From Campylorhamphus procurvoides (taxonomy: Eukaryota; Chordata; Aves; Passeriformes; Dendrocolaptidae), in NCBI GenBank assembly GCA_013396655.1, contig WBMV01000138.1, forward strand, positions 163,252-227,251: a stretch of DNA of 64,000 nt, given 5' to 3'. A model generated the notes under the pieces. That model was not told where the DNA came from. It did not search any database and was given only the letters and a program-made list of their open reading frames with translations. Below are positions 62,311-64,000 of this stretch, in pieces; the first letter of the stretch is position 1, and every line of letters starts with the position of its first letter. A program made the position numbers and the translations under genes.

Positions 62311-64000
62311 CTGCTCGCCTGCATCACCGGGAAATGGCTGGAAGGAGTTGGGGATGCCTGGAAAGTGAGCCCCAGGGAGGAGCTGATGAGGGGCGGCAGT
62401 GAAATACTGCTTTGGGCCAGGCAGGGGAGAGAAAATTTATAGTGAGTGCTGCAGAGATTAACCGAACTGCAGCGCTGTTACGCTCTTCTCCGATATATAT
62501 ATGTATTTTCTGTCTGTTTTTTCACTCTGAGGCTTAGGAGGGTAGCTGGCAGCACTGCCAAGCACTGCTGGCAAGCACAAGCCAGCTGGCAGCTGGCTGC
62601 CGCTGCAAGAGCTAATGGAGCACTAAGACACGTTCAGTTAAGTTGAGCTATAGCTGTTGAGGATTGGCTAATCTGGAGTTGTGCACAGAGTAACACATGA
62701 TGCCAGGAGGCTGTAAGTGCACAGTCACAGAAAATGTATTTAAATAGAGGCTGCTGGGGACATGGGCAGGATCTGCTCATGGTGTGCAGGCTTTCCTCAT
62801 TTGCTTTTAGTTTTTCTCTCTCTCTATTGCAATAGGGCTGAGAGAGAAACTCCAGAAAAAGTATCTGGTAATTGTTCTTTATCTGCTAGCAGTGCTGTTG
62901 TTTCTCCTGTTGCTGTTCACAGCATCAGGCCTCACAGTTCCCTCTTCTTTGCCCTTTCCCTCTTTTTTAACCTGCTGGGAGATGCATGAATCCAGTTCTC
63001 TCTTTTCCTGCCCTTCACACCCCCCTCCCCCCTCTTCTGCATTGCTCTAACCTGAGATGCCACCTTGACAGTGTGGCAAAGTGCCAATTTTGGATTGCTG
63101 GGGGAACAGTCCTGCTTGCAAAGAGTGTCTTTTTCCATCTGCCACACATATCAAGACCAGGAGGAGACGACACAGATTTTCCTTTGGCAGTGAAAGAAAT
63201 AAAGTTTCAACAATTAACTGCACAACCTATCTTTTCCTTTGCTTCTGCCCACCTGACACTTGGTCTCGCTGATTTAAGCCAGGGTTGGTGAAGGGCTGTG
63301 TTGCAAAGATACTGAATTCCCATGGATTTCATGTGTGGTCTCAGAGAACAGGAAAGGCTGAACAGGTGGCCTGGTTTTTGTCAGTGACAAATGTGACCAC
63401 AAGACACTGAACATGGTCCTGGTGCTGTCACATCATGTATCTGTGGGTTGATTCATCCTGGAAATTGTTTGGTGCTCAAAAACCAGCAAGACTGAGTGCT
63501 TTAGTTTACTGGTTTTGCTTCCTTAAGGCAAGTTGGACTTTTGCTCAGGTCAAACAAAGGTGATGGCACGTGCAGGGAGGCGAGGGAGGTCTCTTGGGCT
63601 GTTATCTGGGATGTTGGGAAATTTCATGGATAACAAAACAAAGCTACAGGAATGGAAGAGTCAGAGCACAGCATTTCAGCTGGCTTCTTTACATGAGAAG
63701 GCCAAGTGAAATACCAGTTGTCCGGCTTATTCCTGTTCTTATGGTGGTGAAAAGTTTTATCCGGACAAGCTATTTTGGGGAAGGAGTTTGCACATGGAAA
63801 TATTTGATGATTTCCACTGTTTTGGCTGGGGAAGGAGCAGAGGATGATACTGCTAAAGAATCATCATGTAGGTAAATGTGCTCAGTATTGCACGTGAATT
63901 TCATTTTTTGAGAATGGACTCTGGTGGTGTCTGTGCACCTCTTAGGCACACAACCCTCTCCCAAAGCAGTCTGGGCATCAGATTGAAAAATGCCATTGCA
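62311..64000. other. Sequence downstream of CpG island, no coding exon recognised
   Basis: Composition falls back to ordinary AT content after about 62.45 kb. If the island drives a + strand gene, this would be its first intron. No coding exon, RNA gene or repeat was recognised. Confidence 0.5.

Overview
This is vertebrate nuclear DNA, most likely from a bird. The one certain protein-coding gene is split by short GT-AG introns. GC content is moderate with few CpGs, apart from one GC-rich island near the right end. A short fragment resembles the 3' end of a CR1 LINE, with its AATCATAG-type terminal repeat, and one LTR-like insertion is likely avian. Isolated Ns (6106, 8055) and a 58-N gap inside the CpG island fit a draft assembly. 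The order or species cannot be told.

Positions 1-12.6 kb hold SNX5 (sorting nexin 5) on the + strand. Twelve coding exons, 2 to 13, are present from 3868 to the stop at 12077-12079 and encode 386 residues. About 17 N-terminal residues on exon 1 are missing, and with them the promoter, which must lie to the left. Every exon joins in frame, every intron is GT-AG, and no stop or frameshift interrupts the gene. A polyadenylation signal sits at 12572. Intron 8 carries a pure (CCCTTTT)n tract whose other strand is a regular array of GGG runs.

Positions 12.6-61.4 kb are about 49 kb in which I recognise no coding gene on either strand. The open frames here (up to 266 codons) resemble no family I know and look like chance. 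What can be pointed to is a CR1-like fragment (43.8 kb), a probable solo LTR with a 5-bp target duplication (50247-50986), a 34-bp tandem duplication (39.0 kb), a signal-peptide-like open frame ending at a splice donor (44.16 kb), and several AT-rich blocks dense in homeodomain, POU, FOX/SOX or ONECUT-like motifs that could be distal enhancers.

Positions 61.4-62.3 kb form a CpG island with GC boxes and an E-box, interrupted by the assembly gap. In human the order is RRBP1 - BANF2 - SNX5, with RRBP1 transcribed away from SNX5. If that order holds, the island could be the + strand promoter of RRBP1, whose coding exons would lie beyond the right edge. This is inference only; no RRBP1 coding sequence is visible.

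No previously undescribed gene system could be demonstrated. The best leads are the regulatory-looking blocks, the signal-peptide exon candidate and the CpG island promoter.
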